Assembly: GCA_947175265.1 (NCBI GenBank)
Contig: CAMWMD010000031.1
Span: forward strand, 1 to 36,978
Direction: 5' to 3'
DNA from: an uncultured Porphyromonadaceae bacterium
GTDB taxonomy: Bacteria > Bacteroidota > Bacteroidia > Bacteroidales > Muribaculaceae
DNA: 36,978 bases
The notes beneath the pieces were generated by a model. It made no database searches and was not told the origin of the DNA. It saw nothing but the letters and a program-made list of their open reading frames with translations. Both the position numbers and the translations under genes were made by a program. Below are positions 8,229 through 15,855 of this stretch, piece by piece (position 1 is the first letter of the stretch; each line of letters begins with the position of its first letter).

Positions 8229-9578
8229 CTATATCAGTATCTCCTCATCCGTTATGGTCCCTTGGAGGAACATGCAGTAATATATTGGTATATAGATTAT
8301 TTTCCCTTCGCATTCTACCTTACGACTATTGGAAAGCACATACCCTTGGGTGATATGGTAATCAGGGGTCGATACAAACCTTGATAAAGCACTGTGTCTC
8401 TTATAGTCCTTACCTGATTTCACTTCAAGTGGCATTACAGACAACGATTTATAGTCGTCAATAAGAAAATCCACTTCTCCGTGGTTGCGGTTATCGTAAT
8501 AGAACAGGCTGTTATCATGGGCCGCCAACTCTGTAGCCACCACACACTCATATACGGAACCAAGGTTTACACTTGCTTCATCATTAAGCACAGCCGCAAC
8601 ATTGGTGCGATAGAGAACGTCGGTCAAAAGCCCGACATCATTCAAATATAATTTCAACAAGTTTTTTTGTCCAGACTCCGTAAGCGGAAACTTCGGATTT
8701 GAGATAGCATTAACCTCAAGGGTGATACCAGAACTAATCAGATACTCTATCTCCTCTTCATAATCCTTTGACTGTTTCCCTTTTTTATCTTCAATATCCT
8801 TATAAATCAAACGTTTCTTTTTGTTCTCCATATTTGAGGGCACAAGGTTATAGATGCGTTCAATCTTGAGATGATGCTCCTCATCATATTGGGAGGCATC
8901 CACTACATACAAATCATGAATTTCCCTCTGTATTGCCCTGACCTTGACAATATTTCTTGTTTCCAAATATGCGTTTACAGCATCAGGCATACCCCCTACA
9001 AGGAGGTATCTCTTGAAGAGAGACATGATTTTGTCGTGTATTCCTTCGCTTAGGCTTTCCTTAGCCTCAAAGGATTGTCTCATATTATCAATGGCGGCGA
9101 TGCCAACGCCGTTAGCAATAAGGAATTCTTCAAAATCAAGGGGATACATTTTGAGTATAGTGATGCTCCCCATAGGAATTGAAGTCGACCTTTTTAAAGT
9201 CACACCGAGTAACGAACCACTTGCCACATATCTATATCTTCTTTCTTCCCTTAGAAACTTAAGCATTGTCAATAGATGTGGGTATTTCTGAATCTCGTCT
9301 AAAAACACAAGTGTGTCGGCGGCGTCTCCAAGTCGCTCACCCGCCACAATCCCAAGAGCGAAATAGAAATCATCAGGAGTCTTAACGTTAGCAAAAATTC
9401 TGGGGCCGTCAAAGTCTTTGATCAAATTTATCTCAATAAAATTCTTGTATAATTTGCTTCCGACATAGCGTATGATAAATGACTTTCCAATTTGTCTGGC
9501 ACCACTGACTACAAGCACTTTGTCAGAGGCGGATGAGAGATACTCATAGATAACTGGCTCGATTTTGCGGTATAACAT
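8229..9578 (-). CDS. AAA ATPase with DUF4143 domain
   Basis: The 449-residue protein belongs to the AAA_14/DUF4143 family. The Walker A motif GARQIGKS is at residues 26-33, and Walker B reads LVFLDEIQKYP. The C-terminal DUF4143 part contains GEVDFLIDD and PLEVKSGK, a spacing typical of a PD-(D/E)XK nuclease-like fold. Members are widespread in gut bacteria and archaea, often in accessory DNA, and their function is not settled. The gene ends in TAG, so TAG is an ordinary stop codon here. It runs against the serpins and has its own promoter, embedded in an array of 33-bp-spaced repeats. Codon use is more A/T-rich than in the core genes, which fits acquisition by transfer. Confidence 0.9.
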   Translation of the reverse strand: MLYRKIEPVIYEYLSSASDKVLVVSGARQIGKSFIIRYVGSKLYKNFIEINLIKDFDGPRIFANVKTPDDFYFALGIVAGERLGDAADTLVFLDEIQKYPHLLTMLKFLREERRYRYVASGSLLGVTLKRSTSIPMGSITILKMYPLDFEEFLIANGVGIAAIDNMRQSFEAKESLSEGIHDKIMSLFKRYLLVGGMPDAVNAYLETRNIVKVRAIQREIHDLYVVDASQYDEEHHLKIERIYNLVPSNMENKKKRLIYKDIEDKKGKQSKDYEEEIEYLISSGITLEVNAISNPKFPLTESGQKNLLKLYLNDVGLLTDVLYRTNVAAVLNDEASVNLGSVYECVVATELAAHDNSLFYYDNRNHGEVDFLIDDYKSLSVMPLEVKSGKDYKRHSALSRFVSTPDYHITQGYVLSNSRKVECEGKIIYIPIYYCMFLQGTITDEEILI

Positions 9579-9607
9579 ATAATATTGAATATATTTGATT
9601 TAAGCTG

Positions 9608-9639
9608 CAAATATATACTTTTCAATCCAAAAATACAAG
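9608..9639 (-). promoter_or_regulatory. Promoter of the DUF4143 ATPase
   Basis: On the minus strand TATATTTG (9608-9615) matches TAnnTTTG. CTTG (9636-9639), 20 bases upstream, is a near match to TTTG. The first copy of the 17-bp repeat fills the spacer exactly, so a protein bound there should interfere with or assist RNA polymerase. Confidence 0.65.
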
Positions 9640-9727
9640 TATTTTACATACTTTTCAATCCAAAATATCTATGAAAACACCTACTTTTCAATCCAAAACA
9701 CTCCTTGAATTACCTACTTTTCAATCC
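9616..9727. repeat. Four 17-bp direct repeats with exact 33-bp period (iterons)
   Basis: TACTTTTCAATCCAAAA occurs at 9616-9632, 9649-9665 and 9682-9698. A shortened fourth copy (TACTTTTCAATCC) is at 9715-9727. The starts are 33 bases apart each time, while the 16-base intervals differ. The array abuts the -7 element of the ATPase promoter. It is too short in repeat and spacer, and has no cas genes, to be a CRISPR. An operator for a regulator binding one face of the helix is the likeliest reading. Confidence 0.95.
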
Positions 9728-9811
9728 TGAGTAATCTTATTTTGCACTGCCCCACGAAAAGTAGACACAATTTTTAATTACTCTTTTCTCCTCTTTTTCC
9801 ACTTTTCTCAT

Positions 9812-9819
9812 TATATTTG
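9812..9819 (+). promoter_or_regulatory. -7 element of a probable promoter for the GalNAc kinase gene
   Basis: TATATTTG fits TAnnTTTG and lies 42 bases before the ATG at 9862. No TTTG is visible at the right distance upstream, so it may need an activator. Confidence 0.45.
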
Positions 9820-9861
9820 CAAATATCTTCTCCCTTACTCCTAACATTTAATTCCTGAACC

Positions 9862-10944
9862 ATGAAACAAAACCTCTTCGACATAGCACGTCTTTTCCAA
9901 ATCAAAGGCTCGCCCGACAAAATCACTCGGCTCGGAAACGGCCTGATCAACGACACTTTCCTCGTCACCACCCTCCCTCCGGACGCACCCGATTATGTAC
10001 TCCAGAAAATAAACCATAACGTCTTTAAAGACGTAGATCTTCTCCAGGATAACATTCTCAAAATCACTGACCACATACGCCATTGCCTGAAAGAGAAAGA
10101 CACCGGCGACATCGACCGCCGTACACTCATACTCGTTCCTACCTCCGAGGGCGCACTCTACACAGTGAAAGATGGCCAATATTGGAGAATGACTGTCCAC
10201 ATACCACGCTCCTTCACCCACGAAACTCTCACCCCACACATGGCCGAACTCACCGGTCAGGCTTTCGGAGAGTTTCACGCCCTCCTCTCCCACCCTCTTG
10301 CCCCTAATCTCAAGGAAACCATACCCAATTTCCATAACACCGCCTTCCGCATCAGCCAACTCCGCGAGGCTATCCAAGACGACCCCGCGGGTCGCGCAAA
10401 AAGTGTCAGCGACCTCTCCGAACGACTCCTCGCTCGTGAAGAAGAGATGACCCTCCCTTTCCACCTGGCTGAGCAAGGGAAACTCCCCAAAAGAATCACA
10501 CACTGCGACACAAAGGTCAACAATATTCTTTTCGATACAGACGGCACGCCCCTCTGTGTCATCGACCTTGACACAACTATGCCCGGTTTCGTGCTATCTG
10601 ATTTCGGCGACTTCCTCCGTACTGCCGGAAACACCGGTGCTGAAGATGAAGCCGACCTCTCAAAAGTGGCGGTAAATATGGATATATTCCGCGCATTCGC
10701 CAAAGGTTATGTCGCTTCAGCGTCTTTCCTAACCCCTCTTGAAAAAGAGTTGCTACCCTTCGGCGTGATGATGCTCACATATATGCAGGCTGTCAGATTC
10801 CTGACCGACTACATCAACGGCGACACTTATTTCCGTATCGATGAACCTGAGCACAACCTCCGGCGTACACGCGCACAGATGAAACTCCTCGAGGACATCG
10901 ACCGCTGTCTGCCCGAAATGACCGACTTCATAAAGACTCTATAA
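9862..10944 (+). CDS. nahK: N-acetylhexosamine 1-kinase (NahK type, APH fold)
   Basis: The 360-residue protein resembles Bifidobacterium NahK along its whole length. NahK phosphorylates GalNAc or GlcNAc at C1 using ATP and has the aminoglycoside-phosphotransferase fold. Matching blocks include GNGLINDTFLVTT, DYVLQKINHNVF and FRAFAKGY. The catalytic loop HCDTKVNNILFD starts at residue 214, and the metal site DLDTTMPG at 235. The C-terminal block EPEHNLRRTRAQMKLL is also shared. The protein should be cytoplasmic. The next gene, 17 bases downstream, encodes an exported GH109 alpha-N-acetylgalactosaminidase, which makes GalNAc the likely substrate. Homoserine or choline kinase activity is possible for this fold, but the NahK match is much closer. 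Specificity between GalNAc and GlcNAc is inferred from context. Confidence 0.85.
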   Translation: MKQNLFDIARLFQIKGSPDKITRLGNGLINDTFLVTTLPPDAPDYVLQKINHNVFKDVDLLQDNILKITDHIRHCLKEKDTGDIDRRTLILVPTSEGALYTVKDGQYWRMTVHIPRSFTHETLTPHMAELTGQAFGEFHALLSHPLAPNLKETIPNFHNTAFRISQLREAIQDDPAGRAKSVSDLSERLLAREEEMTLPFHLAEQGKLPKRITHCDTKVNNILFDTDGTPLCVIDLDTTMPGFVLSDFGDFLRTAGNTGAEDEADLSKVAVNMDIFRAFAKGYVASASFLTPLEKELLPFGVMMLTYMQAVRFLTDYINGDTYFRIDEPEHNLRRTRAQMKLLEDIDRCLPEMTDFIKTL

Positions 10945-10961
10945 CAAAATTACATCAATAC

Positions 10962-12416
10962 ATGAAAAAACTGATTTTCTCTATCTTCGCATTGTCGCTC
11001 TCTCTGTCGGGCTTCCCCCAGACTTCCGACTGCGACCATTCCCGACCGGCTTCCGAACTGAAATCGCCCGACGGAACTGCAATACACCGCTGCAAACATT
11101 CGGGCGTGATCAAAACTAAAGTGCCGAAACGTCCGGAAGGACAGGAAGACCTCGTGGGGTTTCGAGTGGCACCTCTCGATACCGTGAGAGTGGGATTCAT
11201 CGGACTCGGAATGAGAGGCCCGGACGCCGTGCGCCGTTTCGGACTTATCGACCGCACTTCGGTCAAGGCCATTTGCGACAAACATCAGGACCGTGTGGAC
11301 AAAACTCAGGAAAAACTCGCCTCTACCGGACGCCCCGCCGCAGATGAGTATGTGGGGGAAGAGGCCTGGAAAAAACTTTGTGAGCGCCCCGACATTGACC
11401 TCGTATATATTGCCACCGACTGGGTGAACCACGTCCCAATGGCAATCTATGCAATGGAGCATGGGAAGCATGTGGCCGTGGAGGTCCCCGCCGCCATGAA
11501 TCTCGATGAGTGCTGGCAGCTCATCGACACTGCCGAGAAAAACCGCCGACACTGCATGATGCTGGAAAACTGCGTCTACGATTTCTTTGAACTGACCACT
11601 CTCAACATGGCCCAGAAAGGGCTCTTCGGCGATATCCTACACGTGGAGGGTTCATACATTCACAACCTCGAGGATTTCTGGAAACACTATGAGGGGAACT
11701 GGCGCCTTGACTTCAACGAGAAGCACCGTGGCGATGTCTACGCCACACACGGTATGGGGCCGGCCGCACAACTCCTGAACCTCCACCGTGGAAACAAGAT
11801 GAACTATATAGTATCTATGGATTCGAGACCTCTGACCGGGCCCCGACTCGTTAGGGATATTCTCGGAAAGGATTCAGCCGATTTCCGAAACGGCGACCAT
11901 ACCATGTCGATGATACAGACCGAGAACGGACAGACCATGCACATACAGCATGACGTGATGAATCCACGCCCATACTCGAGGATGTACCAGCTCACCGGGA
12001 CCGAAGGATTCGCCAACAAGTACATGCACGAGGGGTATGCCTTCCGCGATGCCTCGAAATTAGAGGGGGTGCCCGATCACGAAGACCTCAACTCCCATAA
12101 ATTTGTCCCCGATGATGTGAAAGATGCTCTCATGCAGAAATACAAGCATCCCATACAGCAGGAAATCGAGGATGAAGCGAGGAAGGTGGGGGGACACGGC
12201 GGTATGGACTATATCATGGACTACCGTCTGGTGTATTGCCTCCTCAACGGCCTCCCTCTCGACCAGGATGTGTATGACGCCGCCGAATGGTCGGCTATCG
12301 GCGAGTTGTCGCGCATTTCAATAGAAAACAACTCCGCTCCCGTCGAAGTGCCCGATTTCACACGGGGTGCATGGAAAAAACTCCACGGCTACCACCATTA
12401 CATGAAGGGGGAATGA
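10962..12416 (+). CDS. GH109 alpha-N-acetylgalactosaminidase, exported
   Basis: GH109 enzymes use a tightly bound NAD to cleave terminal alpha-GalNAc, for example from blood group A antigen or mucin glycans. The 484-residue protein has a Sec signal peptide (about 1-20). The Gfo/Idh/MocA-type Rossmann motif GLGMRG is at 81-86. It carries blocks shared with the Elizabethkingia enzyme: LENCVYD, LNMAQKGLFGDILHVEG, YATHGMGP, GGHGGMDY (His412) and VEVPDFTRGAWKK near the end. An ordinary Gfo/Idh/MocA dehydrogenase would lack most of these blocks and the signal peptide. Many relatives use a Tat signal, but no twin arginine is visible here. Co-transcription with the NahK-type kinase suggests a GalNAc salvage pair. 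A hairpin follows at 12437. Confidence 0.9.
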   Translation: MKKLIFSIFALSLSLSGFPQTSDCDHSRPASELKSPDGTAIHRCKHSGVIKTKVPKRPEGQEDLVGFRVAPLDTVRVGFIGLGMRGPDAVRRFGLIDRTSVKAICDKHQDRVDKTQEKLASTGRPAADEYVGEEAWKKLCERPDIDLVYIATDWVNHVPMAIYAMEHGKHVAVEVPAAMNLDECWQLIDTAEKNRRHCMMLENCVYDFFELTTLNMAQKGLFGDILHVEGSYIHNLEDFWKHYEGNWRLDFNEKHRGDVYATHGMGPAAQLLNLHRGNKMNYIVSMDSRPLTGPRLVRDILGKDSADFRNGDHTMSMIQTENGQTMHIQHDVMNPRPYSRMYQLTGTEGFANKYMHEGYAFRDASKLEGVPDHEDLNSHKFVPDDVKDALMQKYKHPIQQEIEDEARKVGGHGGMDYIMDYRLVYCLLNGLPLDQDVYDAAEWSAIGELSRISIENNSAPVEVPDFTRGAWKKLHGYHHYMKGE

Positions 12417-12436
12417 CCGGATGCCCGAATGTAGTA

Positions 12437-12465
12437 AAGGGGTTGACCTTTTAGGCCAACCCCTT
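12437..12465. terminator. Hairpin between the GH109 gene and the minus-strand unit
   Basis: A 9-bp perfect stem AAGGGGTTG / CAACCCCTT with an 11-base loop lies 20 bases after the GH109 stop. Neither side has a strong T tract. It can serve both GH109 on the plus strand and the minus-strand unit that starts near 12782. Confidence 0.6.
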
Positions 12466-12490
12466 CTGGTATCTATAATTAAACAATGAA

Positions 12491-12580
12491 TTAATTTGTT
12501 AAATATGCGGATATATCGTTATAACAGCATTCCGGCCGCCGCAGGCTAAGACGCATCACTGCGAGGTTGATGAGTTTCAT
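12491..12580 (-). CDS. Possible 29-residue microprotein
   Basis: An ATG-started frame of 29 codons within the candidate minus-strand transcript begins MKLINLAVMRLSLRR, has two adjacent cysteines in the middle (ECCYND) and ends in TAA 26 bases before the terminator hairpin. No ribosome binding site is obvious, which is normal in Bacteroidota. I do not recognise a family, and chance is a real alternative. Confidence 0.25.
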   Translation of the reverse strand: MKLINLAVMRLSLRRPECCYNDISAYLTN

Positions 12581-12639
12581 GCAAGATTTCAAGGTATTCA
12601 ATCAATCACTTCAACTAATAATATTCGCTTTTCTGCTTT

Positions 12640-12690
12640 TCAGGTCTTAGTATTCTTTCTCGTCGACGCTTTCGCCGACTTGCTCTTCAT
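12640..12690 (-). CDS. Possible basic micro-ORF
   Basis: A 16-residue frame, MKSKSAKASTRKNTKT, ends in TGA. The same frame is open upstream and reads SKPAAAKRIFT before this ATG, but without another ATG. The Lys/Ser/Ala/Thr composition resembles histone-like or ribosomal tails. It could be a real peptide with an unusual start, a gene remnant, or chance. Confidence 0.22.
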   Translation of the reverse strand: MKSKSAKASTRKNTKT

Positions 12691-12788
12691 GGTAAAGATT
12701 CTCTTAGCCGCGGCGGGCTTGCTCGGAATGGTCTCAATATGTCAAGGTCAGTTAGTATCTCTTTCCCTTTTTTCCATTTCCTACGCTG

Positions 12789-12820
12789 CAAAATTAGTCC
12801 AAATCATTTTATTATCCAAA
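12789..12820 (-). promoter_or_regulatory. Minus-strand promoter of the unassigned unit
   Basis: TTTG (12817-12820), 20 bases, then TAATTTTG (12789-12796) on the minus strand: a full consensus match with nothing annotated downstream. The predicted start is near 12782. Confidence 0.7.
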
Positions 12821-12950
12821 TCCTGATTTTCTCCCATTTTCACAACTCCTATTTTAACACTTTCATATTTCTACTCAAAATCCCGAATTTCGGAATAAAA
12901 TTCACAAACATGCCGCAATTTCAGACATTTTTCTAAATACCGCAAACAAC

Positions 12951-13002
12951 GGGGGCCGCATTATGTGTTGTAAAACATACAATGCAGCCCCCATTTTTTT
13001 TT
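12951..13002. terminator. Strong hairpin with T tract after the lipoprotein gene
   Basis: GGGGGCCGCATT pairs with AATGCAGCCCCC (one mismatch) and is followed on the plus strand by nine T residues (12994-13002). On the minus strand it lies 29 bases after the lipoprotein stop and is followed by GTTGTTT. It can end the minus-strand operon; the T tract suggests it also stops plus-strand reading. Confidence 0.65.
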
Positions 13003-13020
13003 GGATTACCTTATCTTATG

Positions 13021-13515
13021 TCATTTATTTTCCACTGCTACGCCGTCACCCGTGGAGATTACACCCGCGCTGTCGGTCGATGGCATATCCTGGATGAAAC
13101 CCTCCACGTTCGTGGTGTCGGAGGGTATCGCTGCCCATTCCGGTGCGGTAAACCACATCAGCGGGGCATACTTGTTGATGAGCTCCACGTTCTTCTCCCC
13201 TATCTCTTCCTTGGAGACATTGGCCAGTTTGTTGGAGAATGTGGAAAGGAATGGATATTTTTCAGAAAGCGAGGCCATCTCATCCGTGAGAGTCCCCTGT
13301 GAGGGGTCGGCCGCAGGTAGCGAATTGATCTTGTCCTGGATTGACTGGGCCTGCTCGGCAAACTTGCCGCAATACTCAATCATCTCCGTGTAGTCGGACT
13401 GCGTGAGTTCGGAACCTGACTTTATCTTCTGTTCAACACTGTCTGCACCTTTTCCGCCACATGCGGCCATAAGCAGACCAACTGCCAATATCGACAGCAT
13501 TCTCATGATTTTCAT
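13021..13515 (-). CDS. Small lipoprotein of unknown function
   Basis: This 164-residue protein has a clear lipoprotein signal (LLMAAC, Cys19) followed by GGKGADS. The mature part is helical and polar, with EMIEYCGKFAEQAQSIQDKI as the longest amphipathic stretch and an acidic tail ending AVENK. I recognise no domain. It lies 32 bases after the NYN-domain gene on the same strand and is probably the last gene of the pepD-muramidase operon, followed by the hairpin at 12951-12992. A periplasmic or outer-membrane location follows from the signal; the function is unknown. Confidence 0.75.
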   Translation of the reverse strand: MKIMRMLSILAVGLLMAACGGKGADSVEQKIKSGSELTQSDYTEMIEYCGKFAEQAQSIQDKINSLPAADPSQGTLTDEMASLSEKYPFLSTFSNKLANVSKEEIGEKNVELINKYAPLMWFTAPEWAAIPSDTTNVEGFIQDMPSTDSAGVISTGDGVAVENK

Positions 13516-13547
13516 AGTCGTATATATTTAATAATGTTAATAACTGA

Positions 13548-14198
13548 TCAGAACTCATCCCCGAGCGGATTCAGGGCGGAATCGCGCAGTTTGTACAGGA
13601 GCGATTTCTTTACATCCGGCTCCTCCTTGAGGATGTGCGACAATTCCCAATGGTGGCCGGCCTCCTCCCTGAGCAGTGGCGAGGTGGCCTCGACGTTGGC
13701 GAGGTTCCACGTCAGAAGGACGGTCTTTATCTTCAGGGCCTTCAGTTTCCTGACGAGCATCTCATGGTCGGCATCCCCTGTGATGAGCACCACATAATCG
13801 AATTTGCGGAACGTGGCGAGTTCGTACGCCTCAAGGGCGAACCACACGTCTATACCCTTCTCGATGACCTGGGTCTCCCCGTCTTTCTCCACCTCACGCA
13901 GATGCTTGTAATGGAATATGACGTCGTTCTCTATCAGCGTATCCTCGAATTTACGCTCGTTGTAAAGCAGATGCTTGTCGTAGGCCTCCTTGACTCTGAA
14001 ACGCCCCCTGAAATAGTGGGCCTCCGTAATCTGGCAGTTCCCGGGGTCAACACCCTCCGTCACGGCCAGACGGCTGCTTATGAAGTCGAACAGCGACCTC
14101 ACTCTGATTATCGAACTTTCAGTGGCCTTCAGGGCCCTGTTCACCTTGGCATAGTAGCCTCCGTCGATGAACACTCCTATGGAGAGATATCCTAACAT
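13548..14198 (-). CDS. NYN-domain (PIN-like) putative ribonuclease, LabA/DUF88 family
   Basis: The 216-residue protein carries the NYN_1 domain. FIDGGYY near the start supplies the first acidic residue (Asp12). KGIDVWFALEAYELA and VLITGDADHEMLVRKLK supply the other conserved acids, so the metal-binding pocket looks complete. The family is related to PIN and FLAP nucleases and is presumed to act on RNA; no substrate is known for this member. It is cytoplasmic, with no signal sequence. It sits between pepD and the small lipoprotein gene on the same strand. A stable hairpin (14237-14265) separates it from pepD and may partly uncouple its expression. Confidence 0.85.
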   Translation of the reverse strand: MLGYLSIGVFIDGGYYAKVNRALKATESSIIRVRSLFDFISSRLAVTEGVDPGNCQITEAHYFRGRFRVKEAYDKHLLYNERKFEDTLIENDVIFHYKHLREVEKDGETQVIEKGIDVWFALEAYELATFRKFDYVVLITGDADHEMLVRKLKALKIKTVLLTWNLANVEATSPLLREEAGHHWELSHILKEEPDVKKSLLYKLRDSALNPLGDEF

Positions 14199-14236
14199 GT
14201 CTTTCTCAGTAGAATTGATTAATGTTTCCGGCCCGG

Positions 14237-14265
14237 ATCCCCTCCCCCCGATGGGGGGAAGGGAT
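14237..14265. terminator. Strong G/C hairpin between pepD and the NYN gene
   Basis: A 13-bp stem (ATCCCCTCCCCCC with GGGGGGAAGGGAT, one G-T type pair) has a three-base loop. It is very stable but lacks a T tract on either strand. It may attenuate or protect the RNA rather than fully terminate transcription. Confidence 0.45.
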
Positions 14266-14327
14266 TATGACCTATATATAGTATTAACTTCTGTGATACG
14301 CTTTTGTTCATCTCCCCGCGCCCTCTT

Positions 14328-15779
14328 TCAGGCAAGGCGGGTGAGGATATCGCAAAGGTATTTCCAGAATTCCTGCACCGACGGGATGTTGGCCTTCTCG
14401 CTCGGCGAATGGATATCCTTCAGCGTTGGCCCGAATGATATCATGTCGAGGCCCGGCATCTTCTCAAGGAAGAGGCCGCACTCGAGCCCGGCGTGAAGAG
14501 CCTCCACCTTAGGCTTCTTTCCGAAAAGGTCTTCGAAACTCTGCACGGCCACTTTCAGCACCTTCGAATCGGGGTCTGGCGCCCATCCTACGTAGCCGTT
14601 GGAAAATTCCACATTTCCGCCTATCATCATGAAGAGAGCCTTGATGCGGTCGGCCACCTCATCACGCCGAGAGTCGACAGAGGAGCGAACGTGGGCGGTG
14701 ACAACGATATCGCCATCCGTCATCTTCACCGACGCGAGGTTGCACGATGTCTCCACAAGCCCCTCCACGGCATTCGACATACCCTGCACTCCGTTCGGAC
14801 AACTGAACAGGGCGGCCACAAGATGATCGGAGAGGAGGGCATCGATTGCCGCAGCCGGTGTCTCCACGGGGTGGCAGTCAAACGTGAAATCCTTACCTTC
14901 GGCAAGGAGGAACTCGGCGTGGAGAACGTCGGAGAATCTTTTCACCTCCTCCTCGAACGCCTCTTTCCTGTCGGCGGCCACTCCTACCACTGCCCACGCT
15001 TCACGGGGTATGGCGTTGGCCAGACCCCCTCCGTCGATAGCCGCTAAGGTGAGGGAATACTTGTCCCTGTTCTCCCAGAGGAAGCGGCTCAACTGCTGGT
15101 TGGCGTTACCCCGGCCCAGATTTATCTCCATGCCGGAGTGCCCACCCTTGAGATGGTTGATGTGCACCTTATAGTACGCCTTGTCGGCCGGTGCCGGGAC
15201 AGGTGTGTAAGGGAGGCGGCATTCCACCACCATACCCCCGGCGCATCCGATGACGAGGGAGCCGTGTTCCTCTGAGTCGAGATTGAGGAGGATGCTCCCC
15301 GTGACGAAGCCCGGCTGAAGCCCGTTAGCCCCTATCAGACCCTGCTCCTCGTCTACCGTGAAGAGGCATTCTATGGGGCCGTGCACAAGCGTGGGGTCGA
15401 TGAGCACTGCCATACCCGCGGCGCACCCGAGACCGTTGTCGGCTCCTAACGTAGTGCCGTCGGCCTTAACCCAGTCGCCGTCTACTATCGTGGTGATCGG
15501 GTCGGTGAGGAAATCATGCACTTTGTCGCCCCTCTTCTCGGCCACCATATCCTGGTGTCCCTGAAGTATCACCGTCGGGGCATTCTCATGACCCGGGGTC
15601 GCCCCCTTGCGCATAACCACGTTGCCGACCTCGTCAGTGGCTACATCTATACCGTGTCTACCTGCCCAGTCTACAAGAAACTCGCGCATCTTGTCGAGAT
15701 GATGCGTCGGACGCGGCACTTTCGTTATCTCGTCGAAACATTGCCATACAAGTTTCGGCTCCAGTTCTGTGATTTTCAT
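14328..15779 (-). CDS. pepD: Cytosol non-specific dipeptidase (aminoacyl-histidine dipeptidase), M20
   Basis: PepD is a zinc dipeptidase of the M20 family that cleaves many dipeptides in the cytoplasm. The 483-residue product has the usual length. Metal and catalytic motifs are visible: ILQGHQDMV (His and Asp ligands), TLGADNG, TVDEEQGL and LDSEEHGS. The lid/dimer domain contains LKGGHSGMEINLGRGNANQ, and a His ligand occurs near the end in FGPTLKDIHSPSEKAN. It starts MKITELEPKLVWQCFDEITK, nearly the same as its paralog at 16614-18071, so the pair comes from a duplication. It follows the muramidase gene by 76 bases with no promoter of its own seen, so it is probably in the same operon. Confidence 0.95.
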   Translation of the reverse strand: MKITELEPKLVWQCFDEITKVPRPTHHLDKMREFLVDWAGRHGIDVATDEVGNVVMRKGATPGHENAPTVILQGHQDMVAEKRGDKVHDFLTDPITTIVDGDWVKADGTTLGADNGLGCAAGMAVLIDPTLVHGPIECLFTVDEEQGLIGANGLQPGFVTGSILLNLDSEEHGSLVIGCAGGMVVECRLPYTPVPAPADKAYYKVHINHLKGGHSGMEINLGRGNANQQLSRFLWENRDKYSLTLAAIDGGGLANAIPREAWAVVGVAADRKEAFEEEVKRFSDVLHAEFLLAEGKDFTFDCHPVETPAAAIDALLSDHLVAALFSCPNGVQGMSNAVEGLVETSCNLASVKMTDGDIVVTAHVRSSVDSRRDEVADRIKALFMMIGGNVEFSNGYVGWAPDPDSKVLKVAVQSFEDLFGKKPKVEALHAGLECGLFLEKMPGLDMISFGPTLKDIHSPSEKANIPSVQEFWKYLCDILTRLA

Positions 15780-15855
15780 GATAAGAATTTTTATAACCGT
15801 TAATCCCCTTCTCCACCCTTACCCCTTATAGGATGGGCTGCCTCTTATCGGAAGG

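Larger units (their letters stand above)
12437..12782 (-). ncRNA. Candidate minus-strand transcript, unknown (small RNA or microprotein mRNA)
   Basis: A strong minus-strand promoter (12789-12820) and a hairpin (12437-12465) bracket about 345 bases with no known gene. I recognise no Rfam-type RNA: it lacks the landmarks of RNase P, tmRNA and SRP RNA. Two short open frames lie in it, a basic one (12640-12690) and a 29-codon one (12491-12580). The existence of the transcript is an inference from the promoter. Confidence 0.4.

Noticed and set aside
9616..9727. CRISPR array
   Set aside because: Repeats are only 17 bases and intervals 16, with just four units and no cas genes. The position on a promoter fits an operator better.
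9745..9770. Possible insertion-sequence end (CCCCACGAAAAGTAGACACA)
   Set aside because: It resembles terminal repeats of some IS3-type elements, but no transposase, partner repeat or target duplication is visible nearby.
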